Positions 35,309-45,949 of a stretch of 64,000 nt of DNA are shown in pieces; positions within the stretch are counted from its first letter, which is position 1, and every line of letters begins with the position of its first letter. Location of the stretch: the NCBI GenBank assembly GCA_030704615.1, contig CM060734.1, positions 47,508,042 to 47,572,041 on the forward strand. Direction: 5' to 3'. The position numbers and the translations under genes are program-made. This stretch comes from Takakia lepidozioides. Taxonomy: Eukaryota > Streptophyta > Takakiopsida > Takakiales > Takakiaceae. Under the pieces are notes generated by a model, which made no database searches, was not told the DNA's origin, and saw nothing but the letters and a program-made list of their open reading frames with translations.

Positions 35309-36244
35309 GGATGCAGGCAGGCAGCCCACCTCCCGAGTGTGCCATGTTATTGTCCTTCTTCTAACCCCTAAACCCTAAATTCAGTGATTTTTATTTTTAT
35401 TTTTTTAAGAACAGGGGACGGAGGCTGTGATGCATGATTCCGGCGCCAGGGGATTATTCCCCTTCCTCTCCCGGTTTTAGCGTTGTCAGTTGTCAAGGGG
35501 AATGTAGTTGGCAGAGGAGCCTGGCTAAGAAGACGGAATCTCACGAAGAGGACACAACTGAATCACACATCCGCACAATGTTCATACAGCACTCAAGCAC
35601 GCCGCCTCACACAATACGCACACACATCAGATAAAAACCACCACCCTTAGTGCCACGGCAGAGGGGTTTAAATAGTATTAGGGCATAATCTAATCCTAGC
35701 GCCACGCGGCACATACATATAGGCTTTCCAGATGTCATTCCAGCCTGACCATAGAAGAGGCCACATCATCCAGTTCCATCCTAATCTGATCCTAAACTAG
35801 CTATTAGAATAAGACAGCATATAATAAAGCCTTAAGCTGTTGCCAGCTCATCCTCATGCATTAGGTAGAAGTTCATCCAGACTACATCCTAACTCCGTCC
35901 ATCCCTTTTACATCACACGTTCATCTTCCCATCATCCATCCTTCATTCATCTAAGGCGAAAAAATAGGTGAGGGGAATCCCATCTTCACATATGTGATGC
36001 ATGTCAGGGCCACTATGAGCTTTGAGCTCCTGCGAACTAAGATCACAGGGAAAACGAAGAAAGATCTAGCCTAAACAAAATTACACACCCGAAGCAAGAG
36101 GGATGGAAAAACCTAGGGAAGAAAACCTCATCCTGCAAACTGGGTGGAGGACAAAACATCCCATAGGAAAAACTCCAATTGCTACAAATGGTACAGAAAA
36201 TTGTCACGAAATACAAAACTACTCTAAAGTGTCAACTGTAAACA
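35309..36244. other. No gene recognised
   Basis: Promoter side of the rRNA methyltransferase gene (T/A-rich run at 35379-35408), then sequence leading into gypsy debris. Confidence 0.4.
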
Positions 36245-36650
36245 TCACCTGGAACAAGGTGAAACATGGGAGCTAGCCAAGTGGGGAGTAGAAGCATGTT
36301 GTGGAAGCAATACATACTGTCTGCCAGGAAGAATATCAGAGATCAGGTAAGGGCTATCAATCCGACACTTGGCTTTAGATATCTGCTTACCAGGCTGGAG
36401 TCTTACACAAACGGACTGTCCTACCTTGAATGACTCAGAATACACAACACGCATGTTATAATGCTTGGCCTGAGAAGCTTGGGCAAACACAATGTTAGAC
36501 TTAGTTGTTTCACGCAAACTATGTCGTTTAGCATCCATGGAAAGCAAAAAGACTTCCCAATTTTCAGGCTTAGTTGCTGAGACCTATAGCTAAGAGATAT
36601 GCAAAAGAGTCCTACATTTCCTACCATACAAAAGTTCAAAAGGTGAGATC
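36245..36650 (-). pseudogene. Gypsy integrase C-terminal fragment
   Basis: Minus strand reads an ELLYGRK-like piece, then AQASQAKHYNMRVV and FKVGQSVCVRLQPGKQISKA. These are the AQ--Q--YN and F-VG--V-L hallmarks of the tail of gypsy integrase. The frame shifts near 36540. Confidence 0.65.
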
Positions 36651-36659
36651 TTAGCTTAA

Positions 36660-37853
36660 TGGGGCCACTATATTCTCTTCATTGGATTTAGCCTTTGGAT
36701 TTTGGCAAGTTCCTTTAACTGTTGCTGCTAAAGAGAAAACTGCCTTCACCTACAGAATGGGCCTCTTCCAATTTGAAACAATGTCTTTTGGCCTGTGTAA
36801 TGCCACTACCACTTTTCAGCGCCTTATGGACATTGTTTTAGGAAACCTTCGTTGGGAGTGTGCTTTAGTTTACATTGATGACATCAATATTTATTCTACA
36901 ACGTTTGTTGCGCATCTGCTGGATTTACAGAGGGTTGTGTGCATACTTCGTGCAGTCGGGCTTAAAGTTAAAGCCAAGAAATGTTGAATGGAGTAGCTCC
37001 ATTTCTTGGGCCATCTATTTTCTGCTGCTGGCATAAGTCCTGACCCAAGTAAAATCTAGTCTGTGTGGAACTATCCACCCCTAGGGATAAAACATGTGTT
37101 AAAGCCTTCTTAGGCTTGGGCTCTTACTATCGTCGCTTCATTTTTCAGTTTGCTAAGCTTGCTGCTCCACTCACTCGCTTGTTATCCAAGGATGCTCGTT
37201 TTGTGTGGGGAACTACAGAAACTTTTGCTTCTGAGAAGCTCAAAATTGCATTAACCTTTGCTCATGTGCTTGCTTATCCTGATTTTACCTTCCCATTTCT
37301 CTTGCAAACTGATGCCAGTGATTTAGCTATCTCTGCAATGTTGAGCCAAATTCAAGATAGCAAGGAGCATGCCATTGCCTACGCTTCCCGCCGCCTTGAT
37401 AAACATGAACGTAACTACTCTATCATTGACAAGGAAGGCCTTGCAGTAATATTTGGGGGCAAATATTTTAGGCAATACTTGCATGGTTGTCATTTTACAA
37501 TTGAAACTGATCATTTATCTTTGAAAGCCTTGCTTACTCCTCGTGAACTAACTAGCAGATTAGCTAGGTGGGCTCTGATCCTACAAGGCTATGACTTCAA
37601 CAGATTCTACACGCGAGGGAAGGATAATGTCAATGCGGATGCTTTGACGAGTGGAGAACCCAAAATCCCTAAAACATACACTACCTTGCATGATCTTGTT
37701 CCTCATGCTTCGCATACTGCTTCATCTGTTGTGCCTGTTTCGGATCCGTTTGCCTTGTGTCATCTGCTGGATTATCCTTATGTTCTCACAGATCTGCTTG
37801 ACACTTGGGATCTGCTTCAGTTTGATTTGTTGAATTTCCGTGGTATGGCATGA
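36660..37853 (+). pseudogene. Gypsy reverse transcriptase and RNase H, broken
   Basis: 36682-36987 gives the RT palm: LDLAFGFWQVPLT, FGLCNATTTFQRLMD and the catalytic VYIDDINIYS. A TGA ends that frame after KAKKC. 37065-37853 resumes with the RT thumb (FLGLGSYYRRFI), then RNase H (LQTDASDLAISAMLSQ, YSIIDKEGLAVIFG) and a tether region. Stops near 36988 and 37059 make it non-functional. The RNase H frame itself is long and well kept, so the insertion is not very old. Confidence 0.85.
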
Positions 37854-38039
37854 ATTCAGGTCTGGCATCTTGTAGTAGGCTCTGGTACTTTCCCTTACCT
37901 AAGGCCTGTTCATCTTGTCTTGCATCTGCCCTGGTTTGTTTCCTGACCAAGGGACTGAGATGCTCTTTATAGCCTGCTTGCTTCCTCATAGGCAGCCATC
38001 TGAAACATGACGTCGGGATTATGGAGAGGAAGACAACGG

Positions 38040-38970
38040 GGGCGGACACTTCCTTCTCCCCTGCACTAATCTATTGTTGTGTGGCCATGAGTGATGTAGG
38101 CATGGATGATCCATTGTATGATGCTCTCCTCCACAGATGCAAAAACGGGCACCCACCTTTTGGCATATCAAAGCTGCTCATGCGGCAAGTCAATTATCTT
38201 ACCAGCCACCGGAAAGTGAAGGGATATTGTGCAGAGTCACTGCTTTGGAAGGTCCCTCTGATGTGGACGTCCCTTCTAGGTCCGAGTCCATGCTTCCTCG
38301 CATTTGTACCATGCTTCTACTTATGCTGGTCAGTGGGGGGTTAAAACTGTCAAAAGACTGCAGAAGCAGTATCACTGGAAAGGCCTTAGTAAAATTGTTT
38401 CAACTTTCATTGCAAGGTGTGTACCCTGTCATGCCAAGACCATCCTACCTAGGACCGAAGCATCCTTATCTTTACAGCCAATCCCGATGACTGAACCATT
38501 TGCCAGGGTTGGCTTAGATCTTGTTGGACCCCTTAATCCACGGTCCAAGAGCCATGCATAACTTGCGGTTGCTCGGATTTACCTGACGAAATGGGTTGAG
38601 CTCTGACTAGGGTGCTAAGGAGTGTGAAGTGGTGCGTTCAATGGTTTCTTGACAAGGTGATACTTCGAATCTTGATGGTGCCCCCTCTTGAAAAATCCTC
38701 ACGGATCAAGGTACTCCATTCAGGATAAGTGAGGAGGGAAAAGTGGTGCAGTTCTTCTTTGACAAGGTGATACTTCGTCGTGGTTGCCCTCTTGAAATCC
38801 TCACGGATCAAGGTACTCAATTCTGCAACCAACTTATGGAGATTGTCTTGTTTAATCTCACACACTAATCATGCCGTTTCTGGTCCCTATAATCCCCAGT
38901 GCAATGGTTTGACAGAACGATTTAACAAAACTATGTGCCAGATGCTAGAAAGAACCAACTGCCAGTAACT
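38040..38970 (+). pseudogene. Gypsy integrase, broken, with internal duplication
   Basis: The zinc-binding part appears at 38304-38560 (YHASTYAGQWGVKTVKRL, then CVPCHAK) and leads to VGLDLVGPL of the catalytic core. 38756-38968 keeps LEILTDQGTQFCNQLMEI and GPYNPQCNGLTERFNKTMCQ, with the DDE Asp and Glu neighbourhoods. Frames change several times. It continues the element at 36660-37853. Confidence 0.8.
38618..38815. repeat. Local duplication inside the integrase
   Basis: GACAAGGTGATACTTCG occurs at about 38652 and 38760, each followed by CTCTTGAAA and CCTCACGGATCAAGGTACTC. The unit is about 110 bp; the first copy has small indels. Confidence 0.75.
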
Positions 38971-39412
38971 CCCATGTAAGAGCCTGAATCATTTCAGGAG
39001 ATTGGAGAAATAGAAGCCCCTGAAATATGACTCCAAAGTCTGCAAGGAACAGCTAAGGCACCTGCATAATAGAGGTGTGATGACTAACATGAATTATGCT
39101 AGTTCAGATCAGCTAGGTCCAACTCAATTGCGGAATTGTCGCTTGGAAGTAGTAACAGTGATACTATATTGGCAATACTCAGGATGAAAAAATCGACTGC
39201 ACAATCTATTTGGTGTGCAAAAAAATATAAACAAATATACAAAAGAAACTGCTTGGCAACACCAAACTTTCTTAAGTACAGAGGAACCTGTCACCTTAGG
39301 TCGCCTGGTAGTGCTGTCAACACCACCTGTTGAGTTGTCTAACCTCCAGTTTCATGTAACATAAATGTTGTTAGATATTGTTTGGATGAGAGACTTCGAT
39401 AAGTTCCTCTAG
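38971..39412. other. Transposon junction, nothing recognised
   Basis: Sequence between gypsy fragments of opposite orientation; no motif identified. Confidence 0.35.
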
Positions 39413-39718
39413 TCACTCTTGCATAGCTCGGCCAGGGAGGTACTGTCTGCATGCGTACAATGTTTCGTTAATGCATGGCAAAGGGTAGACATCTTTCTTT
39501 GTGATGGCGTTTAAACGCCGAAAGTCCACACAAAAACGGGTTGAGCCATCCTTCTTACCCACCAAGACAATGGGACTGGCCCAAGGGGATATGGAGGGGG
39601 TGATGACACCAGCATCAAGCATCTTGGTAATCCGATCTGTGGCATCGACTCTTGGTGGCCTTGCTGCTATGGTGCTTCCTCCAGACGATACTTCGCATCC
39701 CACGAGAAGGAATGGCAA
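39413..39718 (-). pseudogene. Gypsy RT N-terminal fragment
   Basis: Minus strand reads MLDAGVITPSISPWASPIVL, VGKKDGSTRFCVDFRRLNAI and KKDVYPLPCINETL, the start of the gypsy RT domain. Truncated on both sides and opposite in strand to the 36.7-38.9 kb element. Confidence 0.85.
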
Positions 39719-40095
39719 AACAGTGCATCGGGTGGCTTCGGGGCCTGATCACAATGCGAAGGTGGAATCGGCCAGACTACTTCAGGCTCGGGTAACAAGA
39801 ACTATGGAAGTACCTTCACCTGGGTATGGACGGGTTTATACTTTGGTCACATCTGGGTCTGTTTTGCACGACAGGGCCTATCAGGTGACGGTGGGAAATT
39901 TTCCGGGGTGTAGTGTGCATGCGTGAGGAAGCTCTAGGAAAGAGAGGGAAATGGGTTCCCTGCAAGCATCTTTACTACATCTTTTTGCGTAGGATGTATT
40001 GTGATCCCAAAAGAGACCAAATCATTCACCAGACGACACTAGGTCCTGGTGAGGTACGGACACTTTTGCAGCGAGACATTGGCAATATCGAGTAG
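39719..40095 (+). pseudogene. MULE SWIM-domain fragment
   Basis: VESARLLQARVTRTMEVPSP leads to GYGRVYTLVTSGSVLHDRAY and QVTVGNFPGC. After a small deletion it continues with MREEALGKRGKWVPCKHLYY and HQTTLGPGEVRTLLQRD. It matches the minus-strand copy at 47004-47366, which retains the full CTCPDF...CKH zinc site; here the CPDF part is lost. Confidence 0.75.
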
Positions 40096-40252
40096 TGTTG
40101 CATATGTTGCGATTTTTCGCAATGTCGGAAAGGGCTGCCTTGTTGGTAGAACATGTATACACAGCTCTTAAAACTGGACAAGCAGACAATGTCTCGTTTT
40201 GAAAGGTAGTTTATTTTTTCATCGGGTTTGGTTAACGAGCCTCTAAAATTGA

Positions 40253-40266
40253 GTGCGTCAACGCAC
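40253..40266. repeat. Isolated copy of the array palindrome core
   Basis: GTGCGT-CA-ACGCAC, identical to the core of the 48.6-51.2 kb array. It lies about 160 bp 3' of the SWIM fragment. The flanking arm sequence of the array monomers is not conserved here. Confidence 0.8.
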
Positions 40267-40307
40267 ACCACTTCTGCCCCCACCCCCAATATTTCCCCGG
40301 GCAAAAA

Positions 40308-40308
40308 C

Positions 40309-40343
<35 letters not shown>
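40308..40343. repeat. Poly(A) run of about 33 bp
   Basis: Long A tract, interrupted only near its start; could be the tail of a retroposed element or simple slippage. Confidence 0.85.
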
Positions 40344-40344
<1 letters not shown>

Positions 40345-40399
40345 TTGTTTTGTTCGCGGGCCTGCCAAACATGGACAAGTGTCAGTATGAAAGCTCATT

Positions 40400-41110
40400 T
40401 TATTTTTTGACGGCCTCTACAGAAGCATTGCGTAAATGAGCTTCATGATAACCATCTGTTTTTTTTTCCACTTCATCTGGAATAACAGGCACCTGAACAA
40501 GTTTCACAATGACAGCTCATTTGTTTTCCACGTCCTCTATACAAACAAACCCTAAATAAGCATTCATGATGACCATATGATTTTTTTTCACCTCTTCTTC
40601 AATAACAGAAACCTGAAGAAGTTTGACAATGATAGAGCTCAAGTTTTTTTTTCACCTCTTCTTCACAAACAATCCCTAATTTATTCCCTAAATAAGCATT
40701 CATGATGACCATCTGGTTTTTTTTTCACCTCTTCTTCTATAACAGAAACTTGAAGAAGTTTGACAATGATAGAGCTCAACTTTTTTTTCACCTCTTCTTC
40801 ACAAACAAAGCCTAAATAAGCTTGAAGATGGTCATCTGTCAAATTTTCACCTCATCTACATTAATAAAAACCATTGCCTGTTTCACAATGAGTGGTCATA
40901 TTTTGGGGCCTGTTCTTGCCCATCCTCATTATTTTAATCCTTTCCTTCAATATTCATCCATCCATCATTCAATCCACCATGGATGCAATACTGGAAACGT
41001 CAGATAGCTTGACAATGAGCATCCAAACTTTTCTTGCCTCTTATTCATGCAAGAATCCCTAAGTAAGATTCATGATGACTCACCCAGCCTTTTATTTCAC
41101 CTCTTCTTCA
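40400..41110. repeat. Minisatellite with a unit of about 125-136 bp
   Basis: Repeated blocks include TTTTTTTTCACCTCTTCTTC, AATAACAGAAACCTGAAGAA, TTTGACAATGATAGAGCTCA and CCTAAATAAGCATTCATGAT. GATGACCATCTG-type anchors recur at about 40447, 40572 and 40708. Outer units are more diverged. No coding frame is conserved. Confidence 0.75.
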
Positions 41111-41259
41111 ATAAGAAAACCTCAGTAACTTTCACAATGACCATTCCATGTTTTCTATACCTCTTTTTTTAAGCGCTATAACTGCTTCCACGACAATAGG
41201 ACCCTCTCTAAACAGAGGACTCGGGTATGGGGCCTGCTTCTTCCTCCACTAAACCCCTG

Positions 41260-41335
41260 GGCTCGCGCTTAGAGGGCAAAGCGTGAGCCGAGCTCCTGGG
41301 CTCACGCGGCTAGGTTCACGCCGTAGCTGCGCTCC
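41260..41335. repeat. GGCTCACG-rich cluster
   Basis: Several copies of GGGCTCACG or its complement CGTGAGC lie within about 75 bp, at the junction between the minisatellite region and gypsy sequence. Similar clusters occur at 45620-45690, 54495-54575 and 55575-55670. Confidence 0.6.
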
Positions 41336-41349
41336 AGATTAGCCCTGCC

Positions 41350-42430
41350 CGTGCAGGCCTTGAAGTTACCATTGCTGATGGCACGGCCTATGAACATAGG
41401 GTTGGTCACTTTGCCTATTCACATTAGTGGAAAGACTGTCCTGCTTAACTGCATTGTCACGATGGGTGAACAAATTTTATCGGGGCTGGATTGGATGAAG
41501 GGTGCAGAAGGTCAGCATTGATGTCATGAACAATCTGATGTGCCTGCACAATGGTGAGGGACAACCTTACAAAGTGAGCCTGAGCCATGTTACTATTGCT
41601 GTTGGGACCTCTATGGCCAACTATTCTCGTCTCAAGCTTCAAGCTGAGCAAATGAAGGAGTAGGTGGGTTTGCATTATAATTGGGCCAGGTTCAGCCAGT
41701 TTCAAACACCTGGTGATAATCTGTACCAAATCATTTCCCTCCACCAGGTAAGAAGTCTGGACCTCCTCTACTTGTGGAAAAAAATACCATGTTGATCCGT
41801 GCTCCAATTGACTTTATTATCCCTGCTTTTTCTCAGCGCATAGTGCCTATAGGCCTAGCTTTTGCTTGCCCTGTAGGTCATTTCCTTGAGATAGAAGGCT
41901 GGAAAAAAACTTACCCTACAAAAGCACTGTCTGATTGCTTCTGGGGTTCTTGACAGGGGATTTAAGGGTGAGGTCAGATTACTGGTTGCTAACCCAGAAC
42001 GTATTAGCATCAGTATACGCAAGGGTCAGGTCATCGCTAGGCTCACTGCTTCTCCCTTGTATGCCTCTGTTCAGAAAGGCCTCAGTTTTCATGATATTGG
42101 ACTGGTGGATTCTCCCATTGACCAACTCCAGACGTTTGCCTCACACTCCAGCTCCACTGTCAGTGGAACGCTCACTCCTGAGCAAGAGCAGCATTTCCAG
42201 TAGGTCTTAAAGGATATCAACATGGGTGATCACTTCACCCCTCAGCAGATTTGTCGCCTGCATATGTTCCTCCGTGACAATCTCAACATCTTTAGTAAGG
42301 GGCCCCATGACTTAGGCCACACCACCCTTCTTGATCATGGCATCATCACGGATGGTAAGCCTATCAAACAACATGCTTATAGGGAGAGTGTTCATGAGCG
42401 TAAGGTCATTCATGAAGAGGTGCAAACGAA
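41350..42430 (+). pseudogene. Gypsy gag-pol segment before the RT, broken
   Basis: Fragments in changing frames include ADGTAYEHRVGHFAYS, LSGLDWMKGAEVSIDVMNN and SLSHVTIAVGTSMANYSRLK. Near the end, LHMFLRDNLNIFSKGPHDLG and HGIITDGKPIKQHAYR are the region just before a gypsy RT. The RT itself is missing. Several in-frame stops are present. Confidence 0.6.
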
Positions 42431-43109
42431 AGCTGACGTCCTCCAACTTGCCAATCTCCAGTGCTATTAGGGAGGTTCCCACCCGCACTGGCCAAATGGT
42501 TGGTGGGGGAGGCTTAGCAATGTAGGAGTCACGGACGGTACCATTCACACAGCGAGCCATATCGTCCGGGCAGAATCAGAATTTGTGCATCTTCGACTCC
42601 TTTGACATATATGGCCGAATCAAACCTATGAACGTCGGAGCTGGAGTACCCGCCGAGCCTTTGGCTATCGTGGACTTACACTTTTCATAACTAATGGCCC
42701 TCACTGCAGCGCAGCCAACTCTAGACCCTGGAGTAGTTCGCTCGATGTGCCATTCGGAGTCAGCACACGGTGATTCCTGCACTGCCCCCTTGTGGTCCTG
42801 CTGGAAACCCTCAATTACAGGGGTTGCAGGTAGCTCTGTAGAAGAGGAAGCACCAGCAACCTCTTTCCTACTGGACGCCATGCTTTGTAGTGGAGAAATC
42901 TTGGGTACAGAGAAGTTGTCTCTGTCATGGCGATGTGAATCCCCATCTGATCCTGGAGGTGTATTTAGCTTGCGTTTGCAAGTCCCGAACCTTTCCTCTC
43001 CTTCCAGATGGGGCTCCCTTGATTGGAGAGGCGAGCCCATTGTGCACCTGTTCACCGCCTTTGCCATCTTCGTTGGATCCCCGGACCTTCTTGCAGCCCT
43101 CAGCATCAA
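42312..43109 (-). pseudogene. MULE C-terminal module with in-frame stop
   Basis: Minus strand reads CAAVRAISYEKCKSTIAKGS, then PAPTFIGLIRPYMSKESKMH, KF, TGA, FCPDDMARCVNGTVRDSYIA and PPPTIWPVRVGT. The related copy at 45716-45949 has HKFWFC at the same place, so the stop is a Trp TGG to TGA change. Spaced Cys and FCPDD suggest a small metal-binding module of unknown role. It follows the DDE part at 43150-43832. Confidence 0.6.
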
Positions 43110-43149
43110 CTATGCTATATCTGGTCCCTTGCCCCCACATCGCCCCCTG

Positions 43150-43832
43150 AGGAAGTCACGATATCTTGTTTGCTGGGTTAGAGCTCGTACCAGATCATCT
43201 TTGTAGCAATGTACAGATCTCTTCATGCTTTGCCAGATTGCTGCTTCCAGGCGGCATGAACACTTTTTGCCAGATTGCAGGACGGCATGTCCGCAATGTC
43301 CTCAAGGGACATGTTCTGTGAAAGGAAAATGAAAGAGCGTCATTCATGCAAGCGCGGACTATTCTGGGAACAAGGAAAGAAACTGGGCACATACAAGGGA
43401 TTGCAGAGGTGAAAGGCAGCTTACAGTAGTCATGAATGCCCCCCATTGCCTGTATCTGAACCAGTCTTCCAATTCTTTGACACCGTCCTGATCAGTAGCC
43501 CCTGACGAGAACCACCATGCTCTCACTGTCTGGTACATGGTCTCAGCCTCTTCCATTGTAGTCGCATTCTTGTACAAGAAGCAGAGCCTCATATGCTCCG
43601 CCTGCAGATCTCTTCTGATGCACCTCTTTGTATGTTTCTGCAGGGACTGAGTCCAGTGGAATAGACATATGCGCTCCCTATTAGGCATGGGTACCTTTGG
43701 ATCACCAGATCCAAAAACTCGGCGCACAGCATTGAAGTTAGCCTGTGCACTATCCGCCATAAACCCGTTGAAATTTATGCCTGTATGTCCATTAGACTCC
43801 ATGACTGAAAGCAAACAATTCCACATTATCAT
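43150..43832 (-). pseudogene. MULE transposase core (middle part), with intron
   Basis: Minus strand reads INFNGFMADSAQANFNAVRR (second Asp of the DDE core), then ERICLFHWTQSLQKHTKRCI and WFRYRQWGAFMTT. A GTAAGC donor ends this exon at 43425. The next exon starts at 43315 and reads MSLEDIADMPSCNLAKSVHA followed by AWKQQSGKA, with the expected Glu region and Asn-x-Ala-x-S. After a stop or shift it continues HCYKDDLVRALTQQTRYRDF. The first part of the core is missing here; it is found on the other strand at 44376-45640. Confidence 0.75.
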
Positions 43833-43844
43833 TCTTAACTAAGA

Positions 43845-44045
43845 ATTTGAGTCTTTAGTCATGTGGAGTATGAGTCCATGTACTGATTCATATGGAGTGT
43901 GAGTCCAAACTATTATAGAGTTTGAATCCAACTGCTGACTAATGTGGAATGTGAGTCCTTATTGGGGAGTGTGATTTGTAACTTGGAATCTGAGTCCTAG
44001 CCCAAGTGGAGTCTAAGTCCTAATTAGGGAGTATGAGTCTTAATT
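43845..44045. repeat. Degenerate short tandem repeat around GGAGTNTGAGTCC
   Basis: Eight or so units of 20-30 bp, e.g. GGAGTATGAGTCC, GGAGTGTGAGTCC, GGAATGTGAGTCC and GGAGTCTAAGTCC. They lie between the two MULE halves. Confidence 0.7.
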
Positions 44046-44375
44046 ATTGTCCCAACATTAGCTGCCCTACCTTTGTAAGGAGAGCATAGAACTTAAAGTT
44101 TGATATGGTGGACAAACAGTCCACTATGATGGACTGTACACATAACTATGTGGTCCAAATCTTGGGACTCCATGCAATGGTAAGGACTACAATGACATGT
44201 ATGGACAGCTCAAATTACAATCATTATGGTAGACGCTATACATGGGCTGTAAGTTCTAACCTTTTAAATTCAAAAACCTCCAGACAATCAGTTTCCAAAC
44301 ATCTTAATCTTGACTCTGAGCCTCTAGCCTTTCTCTTGAATAAGTGGGAATTTTGAGAAAATGCTATAATCTCTC

Positions 44376-45740
44376 ATGTTTCCACATTTGGGGGTTGTGA
44401 CACTGTCGGATTCCTCGGATGATGAATTGGCAGAAATACTGGCTCCCATGAACAGTCTTCCTGAAGGGGACATCGATGTTCAGGAAATCGTTAGCGTCAT
44501 CCCACATCTGAAAGCATTGTCAGGAAAACCAGGATCCAAAAACGAGATCGCAGGGATATTGTGGGATTCATTCGCAACAAAAAGGGTTCATTTCCTTCCA
44601 CCTTCCTTCGACGGTGACATCCTCTTTGAGCTGAATCCAGCAACTTGTGCTGGGGGCCTTTCAGGTCTCTTGCAAGGAATGGATAAAAAGCATGATGGCC
44701 ATCCATGGTGCAGAACCAAAACGTCCAATATCCACAACGATGTAAACTTGACATTCAGAAGGAGCGTTTGTGTGGGGCATCTGAGATGTGTGAATGCAAG
44801 TTGCCAGCGTTTCATGAAGAGCGGTGCTAAAAATGAGAGTGAGTGGGAAGGACTCTCCGACAATCCTTTTATCCCAGGCTGTGCCCCACCGTCTGCCAGT
44901 ACATTTGTTTGTAAGTTCTGCAAGGCGGCCCCCTCCTGCATTGCACATTGCCCTGCTTGCATGTACTATGTTACTCACCGTTGCAAAACCATGACTCGAG
45001 CCTACATTCATTTTGGGACTCACGACCATCCTGTGTCTCACGGCGATTGCAGAGATAGTGTGGAGTTGGCACGTGGGCTTGTCGTGGAGGAGTTTGCAAA
45101 GTCCCCTTCAGCCAAACCATCTGCCATAGCGCTGGCTGCCAACAAAAGTTTCCTAGAGAGGCACATTCTTGGGCAGGGAAGCGAATGCAGCTCAAGACTT
45201 GAGGGAGCTTCTTTGGATGCAGTGATGGATCACTTCTCCGTGTTGAGCTCCCCCAATATTAGGAATCAGGTGAATGCATTGAGAGTGCGCGGTGGAAACA
45301 CAGGGTCCATCGACAACATTATGGAGCTCAAGCGCATAAGTCAATATGACTTTATCAAATCTAGCATCTTCCCGGGTCAGGGGTCAAAGGTTTACTTGTT
45401 CAAGATGTCTACGGTGGGCGAGGGCAGTGGCGTCGGCCTGGCCAGACGTATGCAACAAGGGGGGGATCTGGAGAAAGCCTGGATGATGTTCGATCATTGC
45501 AAACGAGTGAAGGGTTGGACAACCATGTCTTGCCATGTTTACGACCCAAACTACCAAAGAATAATGACAATTGCCATCTGTGACATGCAGTCTGAAGATA
45601 CAGAGTCCACGCTTTGCAGCTTCAACGTGAGCTCAGCTCCCAGGCTCACGGGGCTGGGCTCACGCCATAGCTACGCTGATTGCTATATCGTGAGTTGTGA
45701 GATTCGTCCCCACCTTTATTGGCCAATGTTTGGTGGATGA
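44376..45740 (+). pseudogene. MULE protein N-terminal half
   Basis: A 454-residue frame from ATG 44376. An acidic head (LSDSSDDELAEILAP) precedes FDGDILFELNPATCAGGLSG and KHDGHPWCRTKTSNIHNDVN. Then come zinc-binding motifs: SVCVGHLRCVNASCQRF and CKFCKAAPSCIAHCPACMYY...H. The start of the DDE core follows as TMSCHVYDPNYQRIMTIAIC and DMQSED (first Asp). Family resemblance ends at about 45630, where a GGCTCACG-rich stretch begins; the last 35 residues are foreign. A copy of the N-terminal part lies at 47430-48217. Confidence 0.75.
45620..45690. repeat. GGCTCACG-rich cluster
   Basis: CAGGCTCACGGGGCTGGGCT and CACGCC, with CGTGAGC on the other strand. It marks the point where the MULE frame is interrupted. 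Confidence 0.6.
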
Positions 45741-45949
45741 GGCTTTATGTCCACTGAAGCTCGTATTGTCTCATTCACACACCTCCTACTGTCGTCGATG
45801 CAAAACCAGAACTTGTGATTCATTGCCTCCATTTGCCCGAATGGCCAAAAAAAACCTGTAAAGGTAGGAACTGGAGTCCTTACACTACCTCTGGATATTG
45901 GTGATGTGCACTTTTGAAATATGTTGGTTCTGATTGCACTACATTGCAC
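45716..45949 (-). pseudogene. MULE C-terminal module, second copy
   Basis: AIRTNIFQKCTSPISRGSVR, then PVPTFTGFFWPFGQ and HKFWFCIDDSRRCVNETIRA, parallel to 42312-43109 but with the Trp codon intact. Short and isolated. Confidence 0.6.
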
